64,000 nucleotides of DNA from NCBI RefSeq assembly GCF_002215035.1, contig NZ_NKFP01000004.1:63726-127725 (forward strand), written 5' to 3'. The position numbers and the translations under genes were made by a program. The stretch is from Leptolyngbya ohadii IS1 (GTDB lineage: Bacteria > Cyanobacteriota > Cyanobacteriia > Elainellales > Elainellaceae). Shown here piece after piece: positions 56,754 to 64,000 of the stretch (the first letter of the stretch is position 1; every line of letters starts with the position of its first letter). The notes under the pieces were generated by a model. The model searched no databases, was not told the origin of the DNA, and saw only the letters and a program-made list of their open reading frames with translations.

Positions 56754-57060
56754 GGTGATGCTTCCTCTCCCAGGTAGTTCAAATGCACTTGCCGTGCAGC
56801 CAGAAATCAATCGATTTTCGTCTTTATACAAAGAATCTGCGGGAATTTCCAGACATCCTCCCTTTAATGCCCTGATAGATCGTATTGAGCACCTAGATGG
56901 ACTGATGCACCACTATCAGGATTGCGGTGATAGGGCAATTCGCCATTGATCCCCAATTCCTCTTAGGGTTTAGTTTTGTAGCTCACAAAGCCCAAAAAAA
57001 GGTGGGAAACACCCACCCAATTGCCTATGCTGCTGAGGTTTTCGTTAAAAATTCTGTCGC
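56754..57060. other. Spacer with terminator
   Basis: 307 bases between two minus-strand genes. It holds the terminator at 56994-57017; no gene is supported (a plus-strand frame at 56593-56949 overlaps the small protein and looks non-coding). Confidence 0.6.
56994..57017 (-). terminator. Rho-independent terminator of the YiaA/B gene
   Basis: GGTGGG (57001-57006) pairs with CCCACC (57012-57017) across a 5-base loop; on the minus strand the stem is followed by seven T. It lies about 45 bases after the stop of the gene at 57061. Confidence 0.88.
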
Positions 57061-57342
57061 TTATCGCAGAGGATGATGCTCTGCCAACAGCTTTTCGACC
57101 CTTGCTTCATCCACTTTTGCCAGCAGTCTTTTTGCCTCGTGCTCATCGCGCACTGTTTTGGTGAGGCTCATCGTAGAACCCAGCGTGAATGCCATCCCCA
57201 TACCGAGGTAGCCTTTAATCCAGCCATCTACGGGAAGATACAGAATCCCGATCGCCATTGCAGAGGTCGAAATTGCAAACGAAATCCAGGTCTGTACAAC
57301 CCACGCCTGACTGTGGGATTGCTGTGCGGGAAGATTTTTCAT
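57061..57342 (-). CDS. YiaA/YiaB two-helix domain membrane protein
   Basis: A 93-residue protein with two membrane helices (residues 16-36 and 43-63): WVVQTWISFAISTSAMAIGI and KGYLGMGMAFTLGSTMSLTK, the second followed by the conserved TVRDEHEA. The C-terminal 30 residues are a charged helix. The family is of unknown function. It stands alone, closed by a strong terminator. Confidence 0.82.
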   Translation of the reverse strand: MKNLPAQQSHSQAWVVQTWISFAISTSAMAIGILYLPVDGWIKGYLGMGMAFTLGSTMSLTKTVRDEHEAKRLLAKVDEARVEKLLAEHHPLR

Positions 57343-57460
57343 GAGGATTTTCAGGAACGCAACCAGTTAACGATCATCCTATCGATCGATTTTTGGGCTG
57401 CATTTGGGCAATGTGACAGTTGTGACAGTGGCGAAGAAAAAGTCTCTATCAAAGCTGCAA

Positions 57461-58369
57461 TTAGGGCACCGCAACCGATCGCAAAAGCCGATCGACAATC
57501 AGCCGCGATTTGCGTCCAGCAGCCGGGATAATTCGGTGAGACAGCACATAGGGCGCAAGGAATTTCACGTCGTCGGGGATGGCGTATTCTCTGCCTTCCA
57601 GAAACGCTAACGCCTGAACTGCGCGATGCAGGGCAACCGTACCTCTGGGACTCACCCCCAGGGAAATTTCCTCATCCTCACGAGTCGATCGCACCAGGTC
57701 GAGCAGGTATTGCTGAAGCGGGGGTTCCACACGCACCTGGGCGCAAAGCTGCTGGAGGGACTGTACCTCTGCCAGGGAAATGCAGGGACCCAGGGCTTCG
57801 GGTTTCTGACCTTGTTGGAGCCGCTGAAGCATTTGCAGTTCCTCTGTCTTCGTGGGGTAGCCCAGACTAAAGGACAGGGTAAAGCGATCCATCTGCGCTT
57901 CTGGCAGGGGAAACGTGCCCTGATATTCCACCGGATTCTGAGTCGCAATCACAAAAAAGGGATGGGGAACCGGGCGAGATTTGCCGTCGATCGTCACCTG
58001 ATGTTCTTCCATCACTTCCAGCAGGGCAGACTGGGTGCGGGGCGTAGCGCGATTAATCTCATCCGTTAGCAGCACATTGGCAAATACGGGTCCAGGCAAG
58101 AATTCAAACTCACCGGAGCGAGGATTCCAGATATTCGTTCCCGTCACGTCCGCAGGCAGCAGGTCGGGCGTACACTGAATCCGCTGAAACAGTCCGTCGA
58201 TCGATCGTGCCAGGGATTTCGCCAGCAGAGTTTTTCCCACCCCTGGCACATCCTCCAGCAGCGCATGACCTCCGGAAAATAGGGCAACCAGCACCAGCCG
58301 GATCGCTTCTTCTTTGCCGACGATCGTTTGTCCCAAATGCTGGACGAGCTGTTCAATCCGGTCACGCAT
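57461..58369 (-). CDS. MoxR family AAA+ ATPase
   Basis: A 302-residue protein: VGKEEAIRLVLVALFSGGHA, Walker A EDVPGVGKTLLAKS, Walker B NVLLTDEINRATPRTQSALL, sensor FFVIATQNPVEYQGTFPLPE and the C-terminal lid (SPRGTVALHRAVQALAFLEG). MoxR ATPases act as chaperones that insert cofactors or activate partners, usually encoded beside DUF58 and VWA proteins; none is adjacent, so the partner is elsewhere. Confidence 0.93.
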   Translation of the reverse strand: MRDRIEQLVQHLGQTIVGKEEAIRLVLVALFSGGHALLEDVPGVGKTLLAKSLARSIDGLFQRIQCTPDLLPADVTGTNIWNPRSGEFEFLPGPVFANVLLTDEINRATPRTQSALLEVMEEHQVTIDGKSRPVPHPFFVIATQNPVEYQGTFPLPEAQMDRFTLSFSLGYPTKTEELQMLQRLQQGQKPEALGPCISLAEVQSLQQLCAQVRVEPPLQQYLLDLVRSTREDEEISLGVSPRGTVALHRAVQALAFLEGREYAIPDDVKFLAPYVLSHRIIPAAGRKSRLIVDRLLRSVAVP

Positions 58370-58379
58370 GGCTTTACCG

Positions 58380-58418
58380 CTGGAAAGGGGTTACTGGAAA
58401 GGGATTACTGGAAAGTTT
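58380..58418. repeat. 14-bp tandem repeat upstream of the MoxR gene
   Basis: ctggaaaggggtta, ctggaaagggatta and a partial ctggaaagttt are contiguous, ending 10 bases before the MoxR start codon on the minus strand. Confidence 0.85.
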
Positions 58419-58597
58419 GAGAATTTGATCTGAGTGATCTGGGCGAATCTAGGTGAATCTGATCTCAGCAAGTTTAGCTTGCCCTATCGTAAGCGCGATC
58501 GATCGGGCTGGATGGCGCTTCGGTGAAAGCTGTGTAGCAGGGTAGATTGGATGGGGCGAGCGGGGGCAGATAATAGGGGAAGGTTTTTTGTTTTGCT

Positions 58598-59431
58598 ATG
58601 ACTCCAGCCCATCCCAATCAAAACTCGTCCGATCGATCGCCCAACCCTCTGTCCCAATATTGGCGCGTTCTGCAACTGTTCTGGTCAACAGCGCTGGCAG
58701 CGGAACTGGAGTATCGGGTGAACTTTGTGATTGCCGCTTTCACAAGTCTGGGCAGTCTGGCGGGGAGTTTGTTCAGTCTGTCGCTGTTTTACCAGACGGG
58801 CTATCAGTTTCAGGGCTGGAGCTGGGAAGAGGCTCTGCTGGTGCTGGGCGTGTTTACGGTACTTCAGGGCTTTTCGGCGACGCTGCTGGCTCCCAATCTC
58901 AATCAAATTGTCGATCAGGTGCAAAAAGGTACGCTGGATTTTGTGCTGCTGAAGCCGATTAGCTCCCAGTTCTGGCTATCGCTGCGGAGTGTTTCCCCCT
59001 GGGGACTGCCCGACCTGATTTTTGGCATTGTGCTAATTGGCTATGCCGGGACACGGCTAAATCTGCCGCCGATCGCCTACCTTGCCAGCATTATCCCGAT
59101 CGTCTTCGGAGTGCTGATTCTCTATAGTCTCTGGTTTATTCTGGGCGCGACAAGCATCTGGTTTGTCAAAATCTACAACGTCACGGAAGTGCTGCGCGGA
59201 CTCCTGGAAGCCGGACGGTATCCGATGGCAGCCTATCCGGTGGCATATCGCGTCTTTTTTACCTTCATCGTTCCTGTTGCCTTCCTGACGACGATTCCGG
59301 CGCAAGTGCTGCTCAGTCGGGCGGAACTCTGGTGGATTCTGGGATCTGGGGTTTTGGCGATCGCCCTGCTATTATTTGCCCGCGCCTTCTGGGGATTTGC
59401 CCTGCGGTTCTATACCAGTGCCTCCAGCTAG
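58598..59431 (+). CDS. ABC-2 type transporter permease (DUF990-like)
   Basis: A 277-residue integral membrane protein with six hydrophobic segments. Family features: the N-terminal LELY-like ALAAELEYRVNFVIAAF, GWSWEEALLVLGVFTVLQGF, IVDQVQKGTLDFVLLKPISS, YNVTEVLRGLLEAGRYPMAA and a Phe/Tyr-rich end. Such permeases work with an ATPase and a second permease; neither is adjacent, so the complex is encoded at several loci. Substrate unknown. Confidence 0.88.
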   Translation: MTPAHPNQNSSDRSPNPLSQYWRVLQLFWSTALAAELEYRVNFVIAAFTSLGSLAGSLFSLSLFYQTGYQFQGWSWEEALLVLGVFTVLQGFSATLLAPNLNQIVDQVQKGTLDFVLLKPISSQFWLSLRSVSPWGLPDLIFGIVLIGYAGTRLNLPPIAYLASIIPIVFGVLILYSLWFILGATSIWFVKIYNVTEVLRGLLEAGRYPMAAYPVAYRVFFTFIVPVAFLTTIPAQVLLSRAELWWILGSGVLAIALLLFARAFWGFALRFYTSASS

Positions 59432-59481
59432 AAAACAGCCGATTAGCAGTCCCAGCTAGAAACCCAAATTAAAAGCCTGAA

Positions 59482-60318
59482 TTAGAAACCCAGACCGCCC
59501 ACACCGCCGCTGAGAAAAATTTGCAGTGCCAGTCCCGCAACTGACCCCAAAAAGTTAAAGAAATTGCCGCCACCGCCGCCACCCTGACCGTTCGCCACCC
59601 GGATTCGCTGCTCCTCCGCTTCGCGATACGCCTGCACACTGGCAATAAACTGAGCAGAAAGTTCCTGTCCCTGGCTGTCGCCCTGGGTGGTGTAAAGCTG
59701 CTGTGCCCGTTCCGCATCCGTCATGGCATTTACATCATCACTGAGCCGCATTCGTGCCATTGCTCGCGCCAGATACGCATGGGCAAAGGTGGGATTTTGA
59801 TCTAATGCCTGACTGTAGTTGTTAATTGCGCCTCGAAAATTGCCTCGCTGCGCCTCTGCCAATCCAAATCGGTAGAGATTTTCGGGTGTGGCGATCGTGT
59901 TAGGCAGTCCGACCGCTTGCAGCACATTTGCTCCATCCAGATTCGCGCCCTGGATATTAACGCCCGTCAAAATTGCCCCCCGCAGATCCGCATTTCTTAA
60001 ATCCGCATTGGTCAGGTCTGCGCCGCTGAGATTTGCGTTCACCAGTGACGCCCCTGCCAGATTTGCTCCCCGCAGGTTTGCCCCACTCAAATTCGATCGG
60101 CTGAGGTTCGCCTGTACCAGATTCGCATCTTGCAAATTCGCCCCAGGCAGATTAGCAAACACCAGTCCCGCCTGACTGAGTTCACACCGCGCACAGTCCT
60201 TTGTTTCGATTAGCTGCTGGGTATGCTGCAAATTTTCCGCCGAGGCAGCGGTTCCCCAGGTTGCAACGGTCAATACAGCCAGGGAAGGCAAAAGGGAAGG
60301 CAACAGTGAACGCTTCAT
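59482..60318 (-). CDS. Secreted pentapeptide-repeat protein with TPR-like segment
   Basis: A 278-residue protein. A signal peptide ends near residue 27 (TAASA-E). Residues 43-145 are pentapeptide repeats of the A(N/D)LxX type (ANLPGANLQDANLVQANLSR), which form a right-handed quadrilateral beta-helix. Residues 145-215 (YRFGLAEAQRGNFRGAINNY; AHAYLARAMARMRLSDDVNA) fit two TPR units. The C-terminus is Gly-rich with a hydrophobic stretch. Probably periplasmic or lumenal; function unknown. Its stop region and the stop of the convergent permease gene share copies of (c)tagaaaccc, a further spacer duplication. Confidence 0.85.
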   Translation of the reverse strand: MKRSLLPSLLPSLAVLTVATWGTAASAENLQHTQQLIETKDCARCELSQAGLVFANLPGANLQDANLVQANLSRSNLSGANLRGANLAGASLVNANLSGADLTNADLRNADLRGAILTGVNIQGANLDGANVLQAVGLPNTIATPENLYRFGLAEAQRGNFRGAINNYSQALDQNPTFAHAYLARAMARMRLSDDVNAMTDAERAQQLYTTQGDSQGQELSAQFIASVQAYREAEEQRIRVANGQGGGGGGNFFNFLGSVAGLALQIFLSGGVGGLGF

Positions 60319-60332
60319 AGGTGATATTTCAG

Positions 60333-60386
60333 TGAGACTTTGAAACTGAGACTTTGAATAGATGAGACTTTGAATAGGTGAGACTT
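60333..60386. repeat. 14-16-bp tandem repeat upstream of the pentapeptide gene
   Basis: tgagactttgaa occurs at 60333, 60347 and 60363, with a partial tgagactt at 60379; the linkers differ by two bases. It occupies most of the 130-base spacer between two divergent genes. Confidence 0.85.
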
Positions 60387-60448
60387 CAGAAGTGAAACGC
60401 CAGATGTAGAGTTATGCCAAGTGTACTCAAGATTTGCAGGATGCACCA

Positions 60449-61012
60449 ATGCCCATCCGCTTCTTTATCGCCCTCATTCCACCGCAGGACATCCGGGACT
60501 ATGCCGATCGCGTGATTCAGGAATTGACCGATCGCTTTCAGACTCGCACTGCCAAAGCCCCACCCCACGTTACGCTTCAGCCACCTTTCGAGTGGGAAAT
60601 GGATCAGGTTTCGCAGTTAGAAGATCGGTTGCAGCAGTTTGTCCAGGGACGATCGCCTGTGCCCGTCGCAATTTCGGGGTTTGGGGCATTTGCGCCGAGG
60701 GTGCTGTATCTGAATGTCTTAAAAACTCAAGAACTGCTCGCCCTTCAGTCTGAGTTGGCAATGGATTTAGAACAGATCGGCATCTTTGACCCAAAGGGGA
60801 AACAGCGGGGCTTTTCGCCTCACCTGACGGTGGCTTCGCGGAATATCAACAAGTCTACTTTTAAGGCAGCCTGGGCGGAGCTTCAGCCGCGATCGGTGGA
60901 GTTTGAGTTTGCGGGCGATCGGCTAATTCTACTGATCCATGACGGGCAGCGGTGGCAGGTGCGATCAGAGTTTGGTCTGAATCAGAAGGAATCGCAGAAT
61001 GCAGTAGGGTGA
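60449..61012 (+). CDS. thpR: RNA 2',3'-cyclic phosphodiesterase (2'-5' RNA ligase family)
   Basis: A 187-residue protein from the ATG at 60449 (AGGA eight bases upstream; a TTG at 60434 rejected). It carries the two H-x-T-x motifs of the 2H phosphoesterases: HVTL in APPHVTLQPPF and HLTV in FSPHLTVASR, plus the N-terminal IRFFIALIPP. ThpR hydrolyses 2',3'-cyclic phosphates and can ligate tRNA halves in vitro; the natural role is unclear. Confidence 0.92.
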   Translation: MPIRFFIALIPPQDIRDYADRVIQELTDRFQTRTAKAPPHVTLQPPFEWEMDQVSQLEDRLQQFVQGRSPVPVAISGFGAFAPRVLYLNVLKTQELLALQSELAMDLEQIGIFDPKGKQRGFSPHLTVASRNINKSTFKAAWAELQPRSVEFEFAGDRLILLIHDGQRWQVRSEFGLNQKESQNAVG

Positions 61013-61051
61013 TCCGATGTCAGGAAGTCGTGACGACCGAGCAGATTTTTG

Positions 61052-61080
61052 TTGACAAAAGAATCCCGAACAGTAACAAT
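61052..61080 (+). promoter_or_regulatory. Probable promoter of the DUF4278 gene
   Basis: A perfect TTGACA (61052-61057), a 17-base spacer and AACAAT (61075-61080). It would give a leader of about 180 bases before the ATG at 61269. Confidence 0.55.
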
Positions 61081-61268
61081 GAATACAGAAAGTAAATCGT
61101 TCATCCTAATCCGACTCGCAAATCCTGAACTACCGAACAAGCCCGATCACCGGGAAGGCAGCAGGAACGATCGAAAAGGACGGAAGTAGGGAAAAGGCAA
61201 TATCAGCAACATTTTTCCGAAGGAACGCGCCTCATTTCATCCCATCAATCACTCGAAAAGAGGCGAAT

Positions 61269-61694
61269 ATGAAACTTAACTATCGCGGCGTTAGCTACGA
61301 ATACAACGCTCCTAAAGTTGAATACGGCGATCCTACGCAAGTCGGCAAATATCGTGGCTTAGATATCCGGTTCCGCAACATCAAGAAAGCTCCGGTGCTT
61401 CAGCCCACCCTGGATCTGATCTATCGCGGTGTGGCTCATACGGCAAATCCGGCTCCTGCAACGGAAACCCAAACCGAGAAGGTTCCTGCACTATCTGTTC
61501 AGGATCGGGCACGCGTGCTGATGATGGATCGTCATCGTTCCGTCAAGCGTCGTCAGCAGGCAATGCTGGCTCGTTCCGATGAGCGGGTTGGCTTAGATGC
61601 AAGCCAGGCTTCTACCTTCTGGAATCACATCCAGGGCAAGGTACATCCCTCCTTTGGCGAAAACTACGATCGGAGCCACGCAGCTCTGAGCTAA
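61269..61694 (+). CDS. DUF4278 family protein
   Basis: A 141-residue protein with GAGG six bases before the ATG. It starts MKLNYRGVSYEYNAPKVEYG and contains YRGLDIRFRNIKKAPVLQPT and LIYRGVAHT, the DUF4278 pattern common in cyanobacteria. The second half is Arg/Ala-rich and helical. Function unknown. It is a single-gene unit between its own promoter and the terminator at 61817. Confidence 0.85.
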   Translation: MKLNYRGVSYEYNAPKVEYGDPTQVGKYRGLDIRFRNIKKAPVLQPTLDLIYRGVAHTANPAPATETQTEKVPALSVQDRARVLMMDRHRSVKRRQQAMLARSDERVGLDASQASTFWNHIQGKVHPSFGENYDRSHAALS

Positions 61695-61816
61695 CTGCCT
61701 TCTGAACGCTAAATTTACCGTGCCTTGCAGAGGTTTTGCGTTTGAAGTTTGTTCTTGCATTCACGCAAGTTTCTCCAGATTTGATCCAAGTGTGATCTAA
61801 GTTAGCTGGTTGATAG

Positions 61817-61840
61817 CACCTCCACTTCGGGGGTGTTTTT
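61817..61840 (+). terminator. Rho-independent terminator downstream of the DUF4278 gene
   Basis: CACCTC pairs with GGGGTG (one T-G pair) across a loop, followed by TTTTTG on the plus strand. It lies 120 bases after the stop, just before the convergent kinase gene end. Confidence 0.7.
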
Positions 61841-61846
61841 GTTTGG

Positions 61847-64000
61847 TTATTTCTTCGCGTCCAGATCGGGATGGATGGAGAAAGTGAGGACGGTTTCGTC
61901 AATGCCTTTCAGCTGTAGTGGGCTAAACTTCGTAATCGCATCCTCTTCCAGTTCCAGATAATCCGCCACGGCAGCAGACACCAGAATCGAATCCGGGTCG
62001 GCGGCTTCCTGAATGCGAGCGGCAATATTCACGCTGGGTCCGATCGCTGTATAGTCTGCCCGTTCCGTTCCGCCAAACATTCCCACCACGGCAGTTCCCT
62101 GATGGATGCCGCAGCGAAACTGCACCTGACTGATGCCCTGTGCCTGCCAGCGTTCGTTCAACTTGCCCAAGGTGCGATACATCTGACGTGCCGCCGCGAT
62201 CGCCCGTTTCACCTGCTCATTAGGGCTAATTTCCTCCGGTGCGCCAAAGATTGCCAGAATCGCATCACCCATAAACTTATCCACCGTGCCGCCGTTGGCA
62301 AAAATTGCCTCGGTCATTTCCGTCAGGTATTCGTTCAGCAACTCGGCAATGCGGCGCGATCGCAAATTGTTGGAAAGCTGGGCAAAGCCAATGATGTCGC
62401 TAAACAGCACCGTAATCATGCGCGGCTCTGGACGCAGATCGAGGGCGAGTTCGCCTCTGGCAGCTTTTTCCACCAGGGGAGGCGGTAGGAAGCGACGCAG
62501 CACAGATTCCGTCAGGTAGGCATTGAGTTCCGCTACTTTGCGCTCGTTCTCTTTCAGCGCCAGCAGGTTTCGCACCTCTGCTAATAGCTCCCGTCGGTTA
62601 AACGGCTTTGCCAGGAAAGCATCTGCACCCTGTTCCGTTCCGGCAATTCGGGTATCTTCGTCCGCTTTAGCCGTCAGCAAAACGATCGGCGTCCCCTTGA
62701 GCTGGCTATCCTGCCGAATTTGGTGGATCATCTCTGTGCCGGATACCAGCGGCATCATCAGATCGGTCACGATCAGGTCGGGCAGCAGTGCCTTTGCCTT
62801 TTGCAGTCCTTCTCCACCGTGGCGGGCTGTGTCGATCGCATAGCCCTTCTGCTTCAAGATGCCGGAAATATAGCTCCGCATATCGGCATTGTCCTCCACC
62901 ACCAGAATTCGGGCGGTTTTCTCCTGCGCGACTTCCCGTGCAGATCGCTCAAACAGCATAGACTCCGGCAGAATCAGGGGATGCCCTGAAACAAACTCGA
63001 TCGCAGACGGTAAGGTCTCCTGCTCGACAAGCTCCGTTTCAATATCCGCCAGTTCGACTGGGGCGCGGATTGGCTCCAGTTCCGCTGGGACGAGATCAAT
63101 TTGGGCGGCGGCAAGATGTTCTGTACCCGGTTTCAGCCAGACCGTAAAGACTGTACCCTCGCCATAAACTGATTCCACGGTAACGCGACCGCTGTGCAGT
63201 TCCACCAGTTCCTTCACCAGTGCCAGCCCTAAACCACTGCCCTCATGTCTGCGACTTGTCGAGCCATCCGCCTGCCGAAACCGCTCAAACAGTTCTGGGA
63301 TCTGATCCGACTGAATCCCAATGCCCGTATCCCTCACCCGAATTGCGCATTCCTCAGCGGCAGATAGGCTAACTTCGATCGTCCCACCCGCTGGCGTAAA
63401 CTTAATCGCATTCGACAGCAGGTTGTAAAGCACCTTATCGAATCTTTCCAGATCCAGAAAGAGGGGCGGACAGGGCTGCAACTCGGTGCGGAGGGTGATC
63501 TGCTTTTTGTCGCAGTAGGGACGGAAGGACTCGACCACCTGCGCCACAAACTCCAGCAGATTCGTCGGGCGAAAGCGGGGCTGCATCCGTCCAGCATCCA
63601 ATCGCTGAAGATCGAGCAACTGATTAACGAGCCGCAGCAAACGGCGGGAATTCCGCAGAGCAATCACTGCCTGGTCGTAGGGCAAGCCCTCCCCATTTTC
63701 CACAGCGGATTCTAAAGGTCCGATCGTCAGCGTCAGGGGCGTCCGAAACTCGTGGGAAACATTCTGGAAAAATTCCGTTTTCTGGCGATCGAGCTGCAAA
63801 AGCTGTTCTGCCTGCTGGCGGGTAGTTTGATACAGGCGAGCCTGCTGAACGGCGATCGCTGCCTGTGCCGCCACGGTTTGTGCCAGTTCCACTTCTACGG
63901 TCTCCCAAAACCGGGGCTGATTCACCTGTCGCAGAGAAATACTGCCAATGATCTTGCCGTCATGCAGCAAAGGAACAACCAGCAGGGATCGGGCAGGCGA
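61847..64000 (-). CDS. GAF-histidine kinase-receiver-class III adenylate cyclase fusion, N-terminus cut by window edge
   Basis: About 718 codons are visible; the frame is still open at the right edge. Order: the end of a GAF domain (SLLVVPLLHDGKIIGSISLR), HisKA with NVSHEFRTPLTLTIGP, HATPase_c with NLLSNAIKFTP and GSGLGLALVKEL, a receiver (ILVVEDNADMRS; LIVTDLMMPLVSG) and a class III cyclase domain. In the cyclase both metal aspartates are present (VLFSDIIGF; FMGDAILAIFG), with Lys in VDKFMGD and Asp in ERADYTAIG as adenine-selecting residues and NIAAR as transition-state motif. Hence an active cAMP-forming enzyme controlled by an in-built phosphorelay is predicted. Confidence 0.93.
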   Translation of the reverse strand, partial: SPARSLLVVPLLHDGKIIGSISLRQVNQPRFWETVEVELAQTVAAQAAIAVQQARLYQTTRQQAEQLLQLDRQKTEFFQNVSHEFRTPLTLTIGPLESAVENGEGLPYDQAVIALRNSRRLLRLVNQLLDLQRLDAGRMQPRFRPTNLLEFVAQVVESFRPYCDKKQITLRTELQPCPPLFLDLERFDKVLYNLLSNAIKFTPAGGTIEVSLSAAEECAIRVRDTGIGIQSDQIPELFERFRQADGSTSRRHEGSGLGLALVKELVELHSGRVTVESVYGEGTVFTVWLKPGTEHLAAAQIDLVPAELEPIRAPVELADIETELVEQETLPSAIEFVSGHPLILPESMLFERSAREVAQEKTARILVVEDNADMRSYISGILKQKGYAIDTARHGGEGLQKAKALLPDLIVTDLMMPLVSGTEMIHQIRQDSQLKGTPIVLLTAKADEDTRIAGTEQGADAFLAKPFNRRELLAEVRNLLALKENERKVAELNAYLTESVLRRFLPPPLVEKAARGELALDLRPEPRMITVLFSDIIGFAQLSNNLRSRRIAELLNEYLTEMTEAIFANGGTVDKFMGDAILAIFGAPEEISPNEQVKRAIAAARQMYRTLGKLNERWQAQGISQVQFRCGIHQGTAVVGMFGGTERADYTAIGPSVNIAARIQEAADPDSILVSAAVADYLELEEDAITKFSPLQLKGIDETVLTFSIHPDLDAKK

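Overview
This window reads as a chromosomal segment of a filamentous or Leptolyngbya-like cyanobacterium. The evidence is chlH for chlorophyll synthesis, an FtsH2-type thylakoid protease, cyanobacterial families of unknown function (DUF2555, DUF4278), a cyanobacteriochrome-type GAF protein and very frequent GCGATCGC/CGATCG (HIP1-like) palindromes. I see no rRNA operon, insertion sequence, prophage or CRISPR array. Both window edges cut genes: an antiporter on the left and a hybrid kinase-cyclase on the right.

Layout. 0-4 kb: CPA2 antiporter, AI-2E permease, DUF2267 protein and an SDR, all on the minus strand. 4-14 kb: a minus-strand surface-polysaccharide region holding all four dTDP-L-rhamnose genes (rfbC, rfbD, rfbA, rfbB) interleaved with three glycosyltransferases and a GH-A-like lipoprotein. 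14.4-18.4 kb: chlH with a clear terminator. 18.8-22.1 kb: an accessory stretch with two HNH proteins (one AT-rich), an orphan shortened HicB-like gene and a stand-alone DXCF-type GAF. 22.5-24 kb: a dynamin-like GTPase, then a 1 kb gene-poor spacer. 25-31.5 kb: five plus-strand genes resembling the Arn lipid-sugar pathway (ArnC-like GT2, FAD enzyme, ArnD-like deacetylase, membrane translocase-like protein, GT39 transferase). 31.5-38.7 kb: housekeeping genes (esterase, coaBC, Lrp/AsnC, acyltransferase, ftsH). 39-41.4 kb: an actin-like ParM protein with a ribbon-helix-helix/coiled-coil partner, then a secreted protein. 41.6-43.7 kb: gltX, tRNA-Asp, tRNA-Thr. 43.8-64 kb: hybrid kinase, DHH phosphoesterase, S9 peptidase, trpF, a 1363-residue acidic membrane-anchored protein, GH57 branching enzyme, MoxR ATPase, ABC-2 permease, pentapeptide protein, ThpR, DUF4278 protein and a kinase-receiver-cyclase fusion.

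Two themes stand out. First, the window carries two cell-envelope sugar loci: rhamnose supply, and the Arn-like set in which a GT2 could charge a polyprenyl phosphate, the sugar could be oxidised or deacetylated, flipped, and transferred outside by the GT39. Second, many intergenic spacers consist of 11-16 bp tandem duplications, often copies of the adjacent gene end including its stop codon (for example between the DUF2555 gene and coaBC, after rfbA and after gltX). Functional assignments rest on motifs read by eye; no database search was run.
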